Source of the DNA: Pseudomonas monteilii NBRC 103158 = DSM 14164
GTDB taxonomy: Bacteria; Pseudomonadota; Gammaproteobacteria; Pseudomonadales; Pseudomonadaceae
Reading direction: 5' to 3'
Length of the DNA stretch: 64,000 nt
NCBI RefSeq assembly: GCF_000730605.1
Contig: NZ_BBIS01000022.1
Coordinates: forward strand, 1 to 64,000
Positions 1-7,793 of this stretch are shown here, piece after piece; within the stretch, counting starts at the first letter, position 1, and every line of letters starts with the position of its first letter. The notes under the pieces are model-generated. The model ran no database searches and was not told where the DNA came from. It worked only from the letters and a program-made list of their open reading frames with translations. A program made the translations under genes and the position numbers.

Positions 1-143
1 CCTTCGGCTACGGTTTTCAGCGGTTGGGCGATTTCGGCAGCGCTGGAGCGCGATTCAGCGGTCAGGTGTTGTTCGGCGGCTGGCAGGGCAAACGCGTTGG
101 CAGCCAGGATGGACAGGGTCAGGGTCAGCAGATGACGTTTCAT
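1..143 (-). CDS. Secreted protein of unknown function, 3' end outside window
   Basis: Only the first 47 codons are present; the gene runs off the left edge. The start MKRHLLTLTLSILAANAFA followed by L-P-A-A looks like a signal peptide with cleavage around residue 19-22, so the product is probably periplasmic or secreted. The ATG at 143 is preceded by GAGGAG about ten bases upstream. The visible mature part is rich in A, E and S and has no motif I recognise. Function is left open. Confidence 0.6.
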   Translation of the reverse strand, partial: MKRHLLTLTLSILAANAFALPAAEQHLTAESRSSAAEIAQPLKTVAE

Positions 144-484
144 GATTTCGGTGCTCCTCTCGGGGGCTGGAAAGTGGGTACGGAGCCAATGCTACGCCGC
201 GTAACGCCAGAGAGAAGTTCATACGGGTAATGGTAACAATCGACCGCATTGATAGAGGTTGGAAACGGCTCTATTCCGTACCTTGCAAGGATAGGCGCGG
301 CGAGTTTCCCCTGCTGCGGGCGGGTAACAGGTAGGGCCTGGCGCGACAAATTGCTGAGCAAAAGGCCAGGAAAAACTTCGCTATCATGGCGCCATCGATA
401 AAACCCTGCGGGTTTTCATCAGTCCCAGATATCAAGTGCCACCGCTGCGCCCGTTTTGTGCCATGCCGCAAGGAGAACCCCGCA
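144..484. other. 341-bp intergenic region between divergent genes
   Basis: This gap separates two divergently transcribed genes and must hold both promoters. The only clear structure is the AAAACCC/GGGTTTT hairpin at 400-416, listed separately. A reading frame open from 386 into the AsmA gene is best treated as leader because a much better start with a Shine-Dalgarno sequence lies at 485. No other gene is evident. Confidence 0.5.
400..416. terminator. Terminator-like hairpin in the leader of the AsmA-family gene
   Basis: AAAACCC-TGC-GGGTTTT is a perfect 7-bp stem with a 3-nt loop and T-rich 3' side, about 70 bases before the AsmA-family start. It has the form of a small intrinsic terminator on either strand. 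It could insulate the two divergent genes or attenuate the downstream one; the sequence does not say which. Confidence 0.4.
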
Positions 485-2551
485 ATGACGCGTCCCGCCA
501 GAATTCTCGTCTGGACCCTCACCAGCCTGCTGACACTGCTGGCGATCCTGGTGGTTGTGATTGCCATCTTTGACTGGAACCGCGTCAAGCCGCTGCTGAA
601 CGAGAAGGTGTCCGAGGCCCTGCAGCGGCCTTTTGCGATCAATGGCAACCTTGCCGTGCAGTGGCATACCGAGCCCGAAGAAGGTGGCTGGCGTGCCTGG
701 GTGCCATGGCCGCACTTCATCGCCGAAGACCTGACGTTGGGCAACCCCGACTGGCTCAAGGAGCCGAAGATGGTCGGCCTGGAGCGTGTCGAGTTCCGCC
801 TGGCGCCGCTGCCGTTGCTGTTCCAGCAGATCAGCATCCCGCGCATCAACCTCACCAAACCGACGGCCAGCCTCACCCGCCTGGCCGATGGCCGGGCCAA
901 CTGGACCTTTGACCTCGGGCCAAAAGACGAAAACGCAGAACCTTCAAAATGGCAGCTGGACATCGGCGCCATCGGTTTCGACCAAGGTAATGTCAGCTTC
1001 GACGACCAGACCCTGCAAACCAGCATGAAGGTGCAGATCGACCCGCTGGGCAAACCGATCCCGTTCAGCGACATCGTCGGCAAGGCCAGCGCCGAAAAAG
1101 CCGGTGGTGCCCAGGACTACGCCTTCGGGCTCAAGGCCCAGGGCCGCTACAAGGGCCAGCCGGTGTCCGGCACCGGCAAAATCGGCGGCCTGTTGGCATT
1201 ACAGGACGCCAGCCAGCCGTTCCCGCTGCAGGCCGACGTACGGATTGCCGATACCCATGTGGTGCTCGCCGGCACCCTGACCGATCCACGCAACCTCGGC
1301 GCCCTCGACCTGCGCCTGCGCTTGTCCGGCGCCAGCCTGGGTAACCTCTATTCATTGACCGGCGTGACTCTGCCAGACACCCCGGCCTACTCCACTGACG
1401 GCCGCCTCAACGCCAACCTGCACGCGGCGCAAGGGGCGACATTCAACTATCAGGGCTTCAACGGCAAGATCGGTGACAGCGATATTCACGGTGACCTGGC
1501 CTTCGTCGCCAGCCAGCCACGGCCCAAGTTGTCCGGCAACCTGGTTTCGAACCAGTTGCTGTTCAAGGACCTGGCACCGCTGATCGGCGCCGACTCCAAC
1601 GCCGAACAGAAGGCCCGTGGCGGTGCCAGCAAGCAGCCGACGGGCAAGGTGCTGCCGGTGGAAGAGTTCCGCACCGAGCGTTGGCGCGCCATGGACGCGG
1701 ATGTCACCTTTGCCGGCAAGCGCATCGTGCACAGCGCGCAACTGCCGTTCAATGACTTGTCGGCCCACGTGATTCTGGAAGACGGCCTGCTGCGCCTGGA
1801 GCCCCTGCGGTTTGGCGTGGCGGGCGGCAACCTGGCCTCGAAGATTCGCCTGGACGGGCGCAACGTGCCATTGCAGGGGCGTGCCCAGCTGACTGCACGT
1901 GGTTTCAAGCTCAAGCAACTGTTCCCTTCCTTTGCACCGATGCAGACCAGCTTTGGCGAGCTGAACGGTGATGCCGACATCAGCGGCCGTGGCAACTCGG
2001 TAGCGGCTTTGCTGGGCACGGCCAATGGTGACCTGCGCATGCTGATCAACGATGGCGCCATCAGTCGTAGCTTGATGGAGATTGCCGGTTTGAACGTGGG
2101 CAACTACGTGGTCGGCAAACTGTTTGGTGACGAGGATGTGAAGATCAATTGCGCGGCGGCAGATGTGGGGATCAAGGATGGCCTGGCCACAACGCGCCTG
2201 TTCATCTTCGATACTGAGAACGCCATCATCTACATCAACGGCACGGCCAATTTCGCCAGCGAGCAGTTGGACTTGAAGATCACGCCGGAATCGAAAGGGC
2301 TGCGGCTGTTCTCGCTGCGCTCGCCGCTGTATGTGCGCGGGCCGTTTGCCAAGCCCAGTGCCGGGGTGCAGGCGTTGCCGCTGGCGCTGCGCGGTGCGGG
2401 AATGGTGGCGCTCGGTGTCGTGGCCGGGCCGGCGGCGGGGTTGCTGGCGCTGATTGCGCCCAGCAGTGGGGATGATCCGAACCAGTGCACGCCGCTGTTG
2501 CAGCAGATGAAGGCGGGCAAGGCGCCGGCTGCGGTGAAAGGCAAGAAATGA
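485..2551 (+). CDS. AsmA-family protein (inner-membrane anchored, envelope lipid homeostasis family)
   Basis: The 688-residue product has one N-terminal membrane helix (about residues 7-29), then a long periplasmic beta-rich region containing D-x-D-x-x-G and L-x-G-x-A repeats, and ends with a hydrophobic Gly/Ala stretch before a short Lys-rich tail. This is the AsmA arrangement; E. coli AsmA is about 617 residues. The family is linked to outer-membrane assembly and phospholipid transport between membranes. ATG 485 was chosen over the upstream in-frame 386 because AAGGAG sits just before it and the next residues form the membrane anchor. No operon partner on the same strand. Confidence 0.85.
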   Translation: MTRPARILVWTLTSLLTLLAILVVVIAIFDWNRVKPLLNEKVSEALQRPFAINGNLAVQWHTEPEEGGWRAWVPWPHFIAEDLTLGNPDWLKEPKMVGLERVEFRLAPLPLLFQQISIPRINLTKPTASLTRLADGRANWTFDLGPKDENAEPSKWQLDIGAIGFDQGNVSFDDQTLQTSMKVQIDPLGKPIPFSDIVGKASAEKAGGAQDYAFGLKAQGRYKGQPVSGTGKIGGLLALQDASQPFPLQADVRIADTHVVLAGTLTDPRNLGALDLRLRLSGASLGNLYSLTGVTLPDTPAYSTDGRLNANLHAAQGATFNYQGFNGKIGDSDIHGDLAFVASQPRPKLSGNLVSNQLLFKDLAPLIGADSNAEQKARGGASKQPTGKVLPVEEFRTERWRAMDADVTFAGKRIVHSAQLPFNDLSAHVILEDGLLRLEPLRFGVAGGNLASKIRLDGRNVPLQGRAQLTARGFKLKQLFPSFAPMQTSFGELNGDADISGRGNSVAALLGTANGDLRMLINDGAISRSLMEIAGLNVGNYVVGKLFGDEDVKINCAAADVGIKDGLATTRLFIFDTENAIIYINGTANFASEQLDLKITPESKGLRLFSLRSPLYVRGPFAKPSAGVQALPLALRGAGMVALGVVAGPAAGLLALIAPSSGDDPNQCTPLLQQMKAGKAPAAVKGKK

Positions 2552-2555
2552 TAGG

Positions 2556-2593
2556 GGGCCGCGTTGCGGCCCAATCGCCGGCAAGCCGGCGAT
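2556..2593. terminator. Two adjacent GC hairpins between convergent genes
   Basis: GGGCCGC-GTT-GCGGCCC (2556-2572) is followed at once by ATCGCCGGC-AA-GCCGGCGAT (2574-2593). They lie between the convergent AsmA-family and ferritin-like genes and probably terminate both. There is no long T-run. An imperfect GGGTTGC/GCAGCCC hairpin follows at 2594-2610. Confidence 0.55.
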
Positions 2594-2617
2594 GGGTTGC
2601 AGAGCAGCCCCTTGCGA

Positions 2618-3148
2618 TTACAGCCCTTGTAGCAGATCGGACATGTCGTCCGCGTGCTCTTCTTCCTGCGCCAGGATGTCCTCGAAGATGCGCCGCGTAG
2701 TCGGGTCTTTATCGCCGATGTACTGAATGATCTCGCGGTAGCTATCAATGGCAATCCGCTCCGCCACCAGATCCTCCAGCACCATCTCTTTCAATGAATT
2801 ACCCGCCACATATTGGGCATGGGAATTCTTGCTCAGGTTATCCGGGTTGAAATCCGGCTCCCCGCCCAGTTGCACGATGCGCTCCGCCAGTTTGTCGGCA
2901 TGCTCGGCTTCCTGGTTGGCATGCTCCAGAAACTCGCTGGCCGCCACACTGGCCTTGATGCCGCTGGCCATGAAGTAGTGGCGCTTGTAGCGCAGCACGC
3001 AGACCAGTTCGGTGGCCAGTGACTCGTTCAGCAGGCGCAGGATCTCCGTGCGGTCGGCGTTGTAGCCCTCGGTCACCGCGCCTTGCTCGACATGCTGGCG
3101 GGCACGCTCGCGCAGGGTTTGCACATCGGTCAGTTCAACGTTGCTCAT
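2618..3148 (-). CDS. Ferritin-like diiron protein (bacterioferritin/Dps-type)
   Basis: This 176-residue helical protein carries a complete ferritin-type diiron ligand set: Glu47, Glu80-x-x-His83, Glu130 and Glu162-x-x-His165, in two E-x-x-H half motifs. It is related to bacterioferritin and Dps-like proteins, which oxidise and store iron or protect DNA from peroxide. No haem-ligand Met can be assigned with confidence, so classical BfrA/BfrB identity is not claimed. The ATG at 3148 has an AGATAA-type upstream region. It is followed on its 3' side by convergent hairpins and is monocistronic. Confidence 0.8.
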   Translation of the reverse strand: MSNVELTDVQTLRERARQHVEQGAVTEGYNADRTEILRLLNESLATELVCVLRYKRHYFMASGIKASVAASEFLEHANQEAEHADKLAERIVQLGGEPDFNPDNLSKNSHAQYVAGNSLKEMVLEDLVAERIAIDSYREIIQYIGDKDPTTRRIFEDILAQEEEHADDMSDLLQGL

Positions 3149-3190
3149 GGTTATCTCCAGACGGGTCAGGACGGTAGATCAGGGTGGGAC

Positions 3191-3532
3191 TCAGGCGCCA
3201 TGCAAGGCGTCGCTGTCCTCTTGGCGTTGTTTGCAGGTTTTGAAGCCCTTGGCGTCGACATGGCCGGTGGCGTCGAAGCGCACGTAGTAGGGCTGCTGTT
3301 TGCCGTCGCGGTTGAGGATGTAGTCGTTGCAGGTGCCCCCGTGCGGCAGGTCGATCACGTTCGACGGGCTGCCGCCGATGGCGATGACCTTCTGCATGGT
3401 CATGCCGTGTTCCACTTGCTTGACCAGTGGTTCGTCGCGGTAGGTGACGTAGTCCACCGGGTTTTCCGGGCGGCTGCCGCAGGCGGCCAGGGTGGCGCTT
3501 GCCAGAAGGATTGCCAGGGTCTGCTTGTACAT
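3191..3532 (-). CDS. osmE: OsmE-type outer-membrane lipoprotein
   Basis: The 113-residue product starts MYKQTLAILLASATLAACGS, a lipoprotein signal with lipobox L-A-A-C, so Cys18 is probably lipidated. The rest (G-M-T-M-Q-K-V, G-x-P-S, G-T-C-x-x-Y-I-L, G-H-V, G-x-x-T-C) aligns from memory with E. coli OsmE of the SmpA/OmlA fold, an osmotically induced lipoprotein. The two mature Cys residues in GTC and KTC are conserved with OsmE. ATG 3532 is preceded by AAGGAG; the longer upstream frame overlaps the divergent lipase and was rejected. Confidence 0.85.
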   Translation of the reverse strand: MYKQTLAILLASATLAACGSRPENPVDYVTYRDEPLVKQVEHGMTMQKVIAIGGSPSNVIDLPHGGTCNDYILNRDGKQQPYYVRFDATGHVDAKGFKTCKQRQEDSDALHGA

Positions 3533-3655
3533 GGTCCCGCTCCTTGCAAAGGGTCTGTGTGGTTTGGAACCACAGCGCGCGCCAGGAGTTCGATTGCGAT
3601 GGTCATGATGGCCGCTGTAGTGTTGGCCGGTCGTCCACGGAAAGGGGCTGGGGCA

Positions 3656-4546
3656 ATGCAGCAGGAATTGGCCACGCGATACCCGTTGGTGCTGGTGCCG
3701 GGCATGCTCGGGTTTGTCCGGTTGGTGCTCTATCCGTATTGGTTCGGCATCGTGCCGGCCCTGCGCAAGGGCGGGGCACGGGTGTTTCCGGTGCAGGTTT
3801 CGCCGCTGCACTCAAGCGAGGTGCGTGGCGAGCAGTTGCTGGCGATCATCGAAGACATTTGCCAGCGCACCGGCGCCGCCAAGGTCAACCTGATCGGCCA
3901 TAGCCAGGGTGCCCTGAGTGCGCGCTACGCTGCGGCCAAGCGGCCGGATCGGGTGGCTTCGGTCACCTCGGTGGCTGGCCCCAACCATGGCTCCGAGCTG
4001 GCTGACCACTTGGAGCGCACGGCACCGGGCGATTCCCCCCAGGGCCGTATTCTCAAGGCCGTATTGCATGGTTTTGCCGTGTTGCTGGTGTGGCTGGAAA
4101 CCGGCTGGCGCCGCGACCCGCTGCCGGTGGATGTGCACGCCTCGCACCAGTCGCTGACCCGCGCCGGGGTGGGGCTGTTCAACCAGGCTTATCCACAGGG
4201 CCTGCCGCAGACCTGGGGCGGGGAAGGGGCGTATGAAGTCGATGGCGTGCGCTATTACTCGTGGTCCGGCACCTTGCAGCCCGGCCTGACCGACCAGGGG
4301 CGCAACCGCTTTGACGGCAGCAACCGCTTCTGCCGCCTGTTCGCGCGCAGCTTCGTCAAGGAAAAGGGCCAATGTGACGGCATGGTCGGGCGTTTCAGTT
4401 CGCACCTGGGTCAGGTGATTGGTGACGACTACCCGTTGGACCATCTGGATATCGTCAACCAGTCGCTCGGCGCCGTGGGCAAAGGTGCAGAGCCGGTGCG
4501 GCTGTTCACTGAACATGCCGCCCGGCTCAAGGCTGCAGGGCTTTAG
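3656..4546 (+). CDS. Triacylglycerol lipase, family I LipA-like, no obvious signal peptide
   Basis: The 296-residue protein matches mature Pseudomonas LipA along its length: V-P-G-M-L-G oxyanion region, nucleophile Ser83 in GHSQG, candidate Asp241 in C-D-G-M-V-G and His263 in D-H-L-D. Unlike secreted LipA it begins directly at the mature domain. An in-frame ATG at 3599 with AGGAG ten bases upstream would add 19 residues (MVMMAAVVLAGRPRKGAGA), which form a poor signal peptide, so the start is uncertain. No lipase foldase (lif) gene is nearby. Its stop overlaps the stop of the convergent EamA gene by 3 bases. Confidence 0.85.
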   Translation: MQQELATRYPLVLVPGMLGFVRLVLYPYWFGIVPALRKGGARVFPVQVSPLHSSEVRGEQLLAIIEDICQRTGAAKVNLIGHSQGALSARYAAAKRPDRVASVTSVAGPNHGSELADHLERTAPGDSPQGRILKAVLHGFAVLLVWLETGWRRDPLPVDVHASHQSLTRAGVGLFNQAYPQGLPQTWGGEGAYEVDGVRYYSWSGTLQPGLTDQGRNRFDGSNRFCRLFARSFVKEKGQCDGMVGRFSSHLGQVIGDDYPLDHLDIVNQSLGAVGKGAEPVRLFTEHAARLKAAGL

Positions 4547-5415
4547 CGGCGAATGGGCGTGGTCCAGCGCTCGGCCAGCACCACCCCGGCCAAGGTCAGC
4601 AAGCCGCCGACCAGGTGATAGCGGGCCAGTTGCTCGTCGAGCACCACGGCGGCGATCACTGCGGTGACAACCGGCAGCAGGTTGAAGAACAGCGTGGTGC
4701 GACTTGGCCCCAGACGATGCACAGCTTGCATCCACACCAGCGGCGCGATCATCGAGGCCAGCACGCAGGCGTACAGCACCAGGCCGATGTTGTGGCTGTT
4801 CAGGTCGGTCTTGTCCGACAGCAGGAACAACGGCAGCAGCACGACGATGGCCACCAGCACCTGCAGGTACAGCAACTGCAGGGGCGGCAGGCGCAGCTGC
4901 CATTTCTTCAGCAGGAAGCTGTACAGCGCGTAAGCCAGGGTGGCCACCAGCATCAGCAGGTCGCCGCTGTTCAGGCCATGCGCCAGCAGGCTGGCGGGAT
5001 GGCCGGCGCTGACCACTTCCAGTACGCCAAAGAACGACACCACTGCGCCCAGCAGGGCACCGTAGCTCAGGCGCTGGCCCAGCCAGGCGATGGAAAGTGC
5101 CAGTGACATCAGCGGCATCAGCGAGAGGATGATGCCCATGTTGGTGGCGCTGGTAATGCCGGCGGCGAAGTAGGCCAGGCTCTGGTACAGCGCCATGCCC
5201 AGCACGCCCAGCACGAACACCTTGCCCAGGTGCGGGCGGATCGCCGCGCGGTTGCGCCACACGGCAGGCAGCAGGAACGGGGTGAACAGCAGGGCGGCCA
5301 GCAGCCAGCGGTAGAAGCCGATTTCGGCGGGGTGGATGGCACCGGCGGACATCTTGGTGACCACGGTGTTGCCGGCCCAGATGAGGATGGCGGTGAGGGG
5401 GAACAGGTAGTTCAT
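4543..5415 (-). CDS. EamA-family (DMT superfamily) inner-membrane transporter
   Basis: The 290-residue protein has about ten hydrophobic helices arranged as two EamA repeats, beginning MNYLFPLTAILIWAGNTVVT with the typical W-A-G/S-x-x-V helix 1. The family exports metabolites and drugs; substrate cannot be inferred. ATG 5415 was chosen over 5481 because it starts exactly at helix 1; the Shine-Dalgarno region is weak. The gene diverges from an AraC-type regulator, a common arrangement for regulator and target, but control by that regulator is only inferred. Confidence 0.85.
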   Translation of the reverse strand: MNYLFPLTAILIWAGNTVVTKMSAGAIHPAEIGFYRWLLAALLFTPFLLPAVWRNRAAIRPHLGKVFVLGVLGMALYQSLAYFAAGITSATNMGIILSLMPLMSLALSIAWLGQRLSYGALLGAVVSFFGVLEVVSAGHPASLLAHGLNSGDLLMLVATLAYALYSFLLKKWQLRLPPLQLLYLQVLVAIVVLLPLFLLSDKTDLNSHNIGLVLYACVLASMIAPLVWMQAVHRLGPSRTTLFFNLLPVVTAVIAAVVLDEQLARYHLVGGLLTLAGVVLAERWTTPIRR

Positions 5416-5539
5416 GTAGCGGCTTACTCGTGTAGGACTGAAAGGGCGTGCACAGCAGGCGCCGATGTCAGCCATTATCAACTGTCTGTCTACAAGGCTA
5501 TACTTCTATCCAGACAACCCGCCCCGCAAGACAGTCAGC

Positions 5540-6328
5540 ATGCCGCCCAAACACCTCGATATCCCCCAGTTCACCCAGCTCCCGGCCCCGGTGTACTTCC
5601 GCCACGACGAGTTCGGTGCCGACACCCTCAGCGCCCCGCACCGTCACACCTGGGGCCAGCTCAACTACTCCGCCCATGGCGTGATGCAGCTGGACGTCGC
5701 CGGCCAGCGCTTTCTGTCGCCGCCGCACTACGCCGTGTGGGTACCGCCCGATACCGAACATGGCTGCTACAACCCCCAGGCCATCGTCTACCGCTCGGTC
5801 TACCTGGACCGCACCCTGTGCGCCGGCCTGCCGCAACAACCGTGCAGCCTGATGATCAGCGACATTCTCAAGGCCATCCTCGCCGACTTTGCTCGGCGCG
5901 ACCTCAAGGTGGCGGAGGACGAGCGCGACCAGCGCCTGGTGCAGGTGCTGCTCGACCAGTTGCTGCTGGCGCCCACCCAGGCCTGTTACCTGCCGTTTGC
6001 GCATGGCGAAAGCCTGCGTCGGGTGCTCGACGCCCTGGGTGCCGAGCCCGGCGACAACCGCCCGTTGGCCGCATGGGCCGCGCAGGTGCATGTCAGCGAG
6101 CGTACCCTGGCCCGCCAGTTCCTGCGTGAGCTGGGCATCAGCTTTGGGGAGTGGCGCTTGCGGCTGCGGTTCTTGCGTGCGATCGAAGCGTTGGAGGCCG
6201 GCCTGCCGATTCAGGCCATCGCCTTCGACCTTGGCTACAGCAGTGCCTCGGCGTTCATTGCCATGTTCCAGCGCCAAGCCCAGTGCACGCCGGAGCAGTA
6301 CCGTAGGCACGCACGGGCAGGGCGCTGA
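5540..6328 (+). CDS. AraC-family transcriptional regulator
   Basis: The 262-residue product has an N-terminal cupin-like sensor (H-R-H-T-W-G-Q-L near residues 34-41, then P-P-H-Y-A-V-W-V-P-P) and a C-terminal double helix-turn-helix: V-S-E-R-T-L-A-R-Q-F, then G-L-P-I-Q-A-I-A-F-D-L-G-Y-S-S-A-S-A-F. These are hallmark AraC/XylS DNA-binding segments. It probably controls the divergent EamA transporter gene across a 124-bp gap. Start 5540 places the sensor domain at the usual distance; an upstream ATG at 5465 would add 25 residues. Neither has a strong ribosome-binding site. Confidence 0.85.
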   Translation: MPPKHLDIPQFTQLPAPVYFRHDEFGADTLSAPHRHTWGQLNYSAHGVMQLDVAGQRFLSPPHYAVWVPPDTEHGCYNPQAIVYRSVYLDRTLCAGLPQQPCSLMISDILKAILADFARRDLKVAEDERDQRLVQVLLDQLLLAPTQACYLPFAHGESLRRVLDALGAEPGDNRPLAAWAAQVHVSERTLARQFLRELGISFGEWRLRLRFLRAIEALEAGLPIQAIAFDLGYSSASAFIAMFQRQAQCTPEQYRRHARAGR

Positions 6329-6391
6329 AAAATCTTGGCTACACTCAGCTCGACCCCCGTGCATCGGGCGCGGAGCGAAGGAGACCACTCC

Positions 6392-6679
6392 ATGAAAGTG
6401 CTGCACATTCCATTACTGGTGCTGGCCGTGCTGTTCAGCGCCCAAGGCTTCGCGGCCAACACCGCGCAGCAGGAAAAGATGAAAACCTGCAACGCCGACG
6501 CCACCGCCAAGGCCCTCAAGGGCGATGAGCGCAAAGCCTTCATGAGCACTTGCCTGAAAAAGGACGTGCCGCAAACCCAGCAAGAGAAGATGAAAACCTG
6601 CAACGCCGACGCCACCACCAAGGCCCTGAAGGGTGACGAACGCAAAGCCTTCATGAGCGACTGCCTGAAGAAGAAATGA
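6392..6679 (+). CDS. psiF: PsiF-family small secreted protein with tandem PsiF repeats
   Basis: A signal peptide (MKVLHIPLLVLAVLFSAQGFA) precedes two nearly identical repeats, about residues 26-57 and 63-94, each with K-M-K-T-C-N-A-D-A-T and L-K-G-D-E-R-K-A-F-M-S-x-C-L-K-K. This is the PsiF repeat, named from a phosphate-starvation-induced E. coli gene; the molecular role is unknown. Each repeat has two Cys residues that may pair in the periplasm. ATG 6392 has GAAGGAG nine bases upstream. The mature protein is 74 residues and strongly basic. Confidence 0.85.
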   Translation: MKVLHIPLLVLAVLFSAQGFAANTAQQEKMKTCNADATAKALKGDERKAFMSTCLKKDVPQTQQEKMKTCNADATTKALKGDERKAFMSDCLKKK

Positions 6680-6749
6680 CCTGCGCCTATGCCTGCAGGC
6701 GCAAGGCTGGCAGACTGCGGGCATTCCCGCTGTCTGCCGTCGAGGCTGT

Positions 6750-7757
6750 ATGACCTTTACCCCCCGTCAGATCACCCTGGCCAGCCTGATCATCGTCATG
6801 GCCGGGCTGCTGCTGGCCTTGCCCCTGAAGTTGCTGCCCAGCCTGCTTGCCGGCCTGCTGGTGTTCGAACTGGTCAACATGCTTACCCCGCGTCTGCAAC
6901 CGCTGCTGGCCGGCCAACGCGCCCGCTGGCTGGCCGTGGCGCTGCTCGGTACGCTGGTGGTCAGTACCCTGACGCTGCTGATTGCCGGTGCCTTCAGCTT
7001 CCTGCTGCACGAGGCGGAAAACCCCGGCGCCTCGCTGGACAAGTTCATGGCGTTGGTCGAGCGCGCCCGTGGCCAACTGCCGCCGTTCATCGAGGGCTAC
7101 CTGCCCGCCAGCGCCGCCGAGTTCAAGGTGGCCATCGGTGACTGGATCAAGAGCCACCTGAGCGATCTGCAACTGGTGGGCAAGGGCATGGCGCACATGT
7201 TCGTGACACTGCTGATCGGCATGATCCTGGGTGCCATCATCGCTTTGCAGCGCATTCCCGATGTTTCCCGGCGCAAGCCCCTGGCCGCGGCGCTGTTCGA
7301 GCGCCTCAATCTACTGGTGAAGGCGTTTCGCAACATCGTCTTCGCGCAGATCAAGATCTCGCTGCTCAACACGTTTTTCACCGGCATCTTCCTGGCGGTG
7401 GTGATGCCGCTGTTCGGCGTGCACCTGCCACTGACCAAGACGCTGATCGTGCTGACCTTCCTGCTGGGCTTGCTGCCGGTAATCGGCAACTTGATGTCCA
7501 ACACCCTGATCACCATTGTCGGCTTGTCGCTGTCGATCTGGGTGGCGGCGGCAGCGCTGGGCTACCTGATTGTCATCCACAAGGTCGAGTACTTCCTCAA
7601 CGCGCGGATCGTGGGGGGGCAGATCAGTGCCAAGGCGTGGGAGTTGCTGCTGGCGATGCTGGTGTTCGAAGCGGCGTTCGGGCTGCCTGGTGTGGTGGCG
7701 GGGCCGATTTACTATGCCTATCTGAAGAGTGAGCTCAAGCGGGCTGAACTGGTCTGA
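6750..7757 (+). CDS. AI-2E family permease
   Basis: The 335-residue membrane protein has paired N-terminal helices, a soluble segment around residues 85-140, and a C-terminal bundle including L-L-P-V-I-G-N-L and A-K-A-W-E-L-L-L-A, the pattern of the AI-2E (formerly PerM) transporter family. Members include the autoinducer-2 exporter TqsA and Na+/H+ antiporters, so substrate is not assignable. ATG 6750 is close behind psiF (70 bp gap), so the two may be cotranscribed. A GC hairpin follows the stop, facing convergent yegD. Confidence 0.85.
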   Translation: MTFTPRQITLASLIIVMAGLLLALPLKLLPSLLAGLLVFELVNMLTPRLQPLLAGQRARWLAVALLGTLVVSTLTLLIAGAFSFLLHEAENPGASLDKFMALVERARGQLPPFIEGYLPASAAEFKVAIGDWIKSHLSDLQLVGKGMAHMFVTLLIGMILGAIIALQRIPDVSRRKPLAAALFERLNLLVKAFRNIVFAQIKISLLNTFFTGIFLAVVMPLFGVHLPLTKTLIVLTFLLGLLPVIGNLMSNTLITIVGLSLSIWVAAAALGYLIVIHKVEYFLNARIVGGQISAKAWELLLAMLVFEAAFGLPGVVAGPIYYAYLKSELKRAELV

Positions 7758-7766
7758 CAGATTGCC

Positions 7767-7785
7767 GGGGCTGCAAAGCAGCCCC
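7767..7785. terminator. GGGGCTGC-AAA-GCAGCCCC hairpin between convergent genes
   Basis: A perfect 8-bp GC stem with AAA loop sits between convergent AI-2E permease and yegD. The same 19-mer occurs at 16794 and 62230, and 18 of its bases at 15345; the copy at 62224-62249 shares the flanking ATTGCC as well. It probably works as a bidirectional terminator despite lacking a T-run. Confidence 0.6.
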
Positions 7786-7793
7786 AAGATGCT

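Noticed and set aside
1352..2584. 410-codon open frame antisense to the AsmA-family gene
   Set aside because: Same shadow effect; no start signal and no conserved motif.
3083..3655. 5' extension of the lipase frame across osmE
   Set aside because: It is antisense to OsmE and part of the ferritin-like gene and would give a lipase with about 190 extra meaningless residues.
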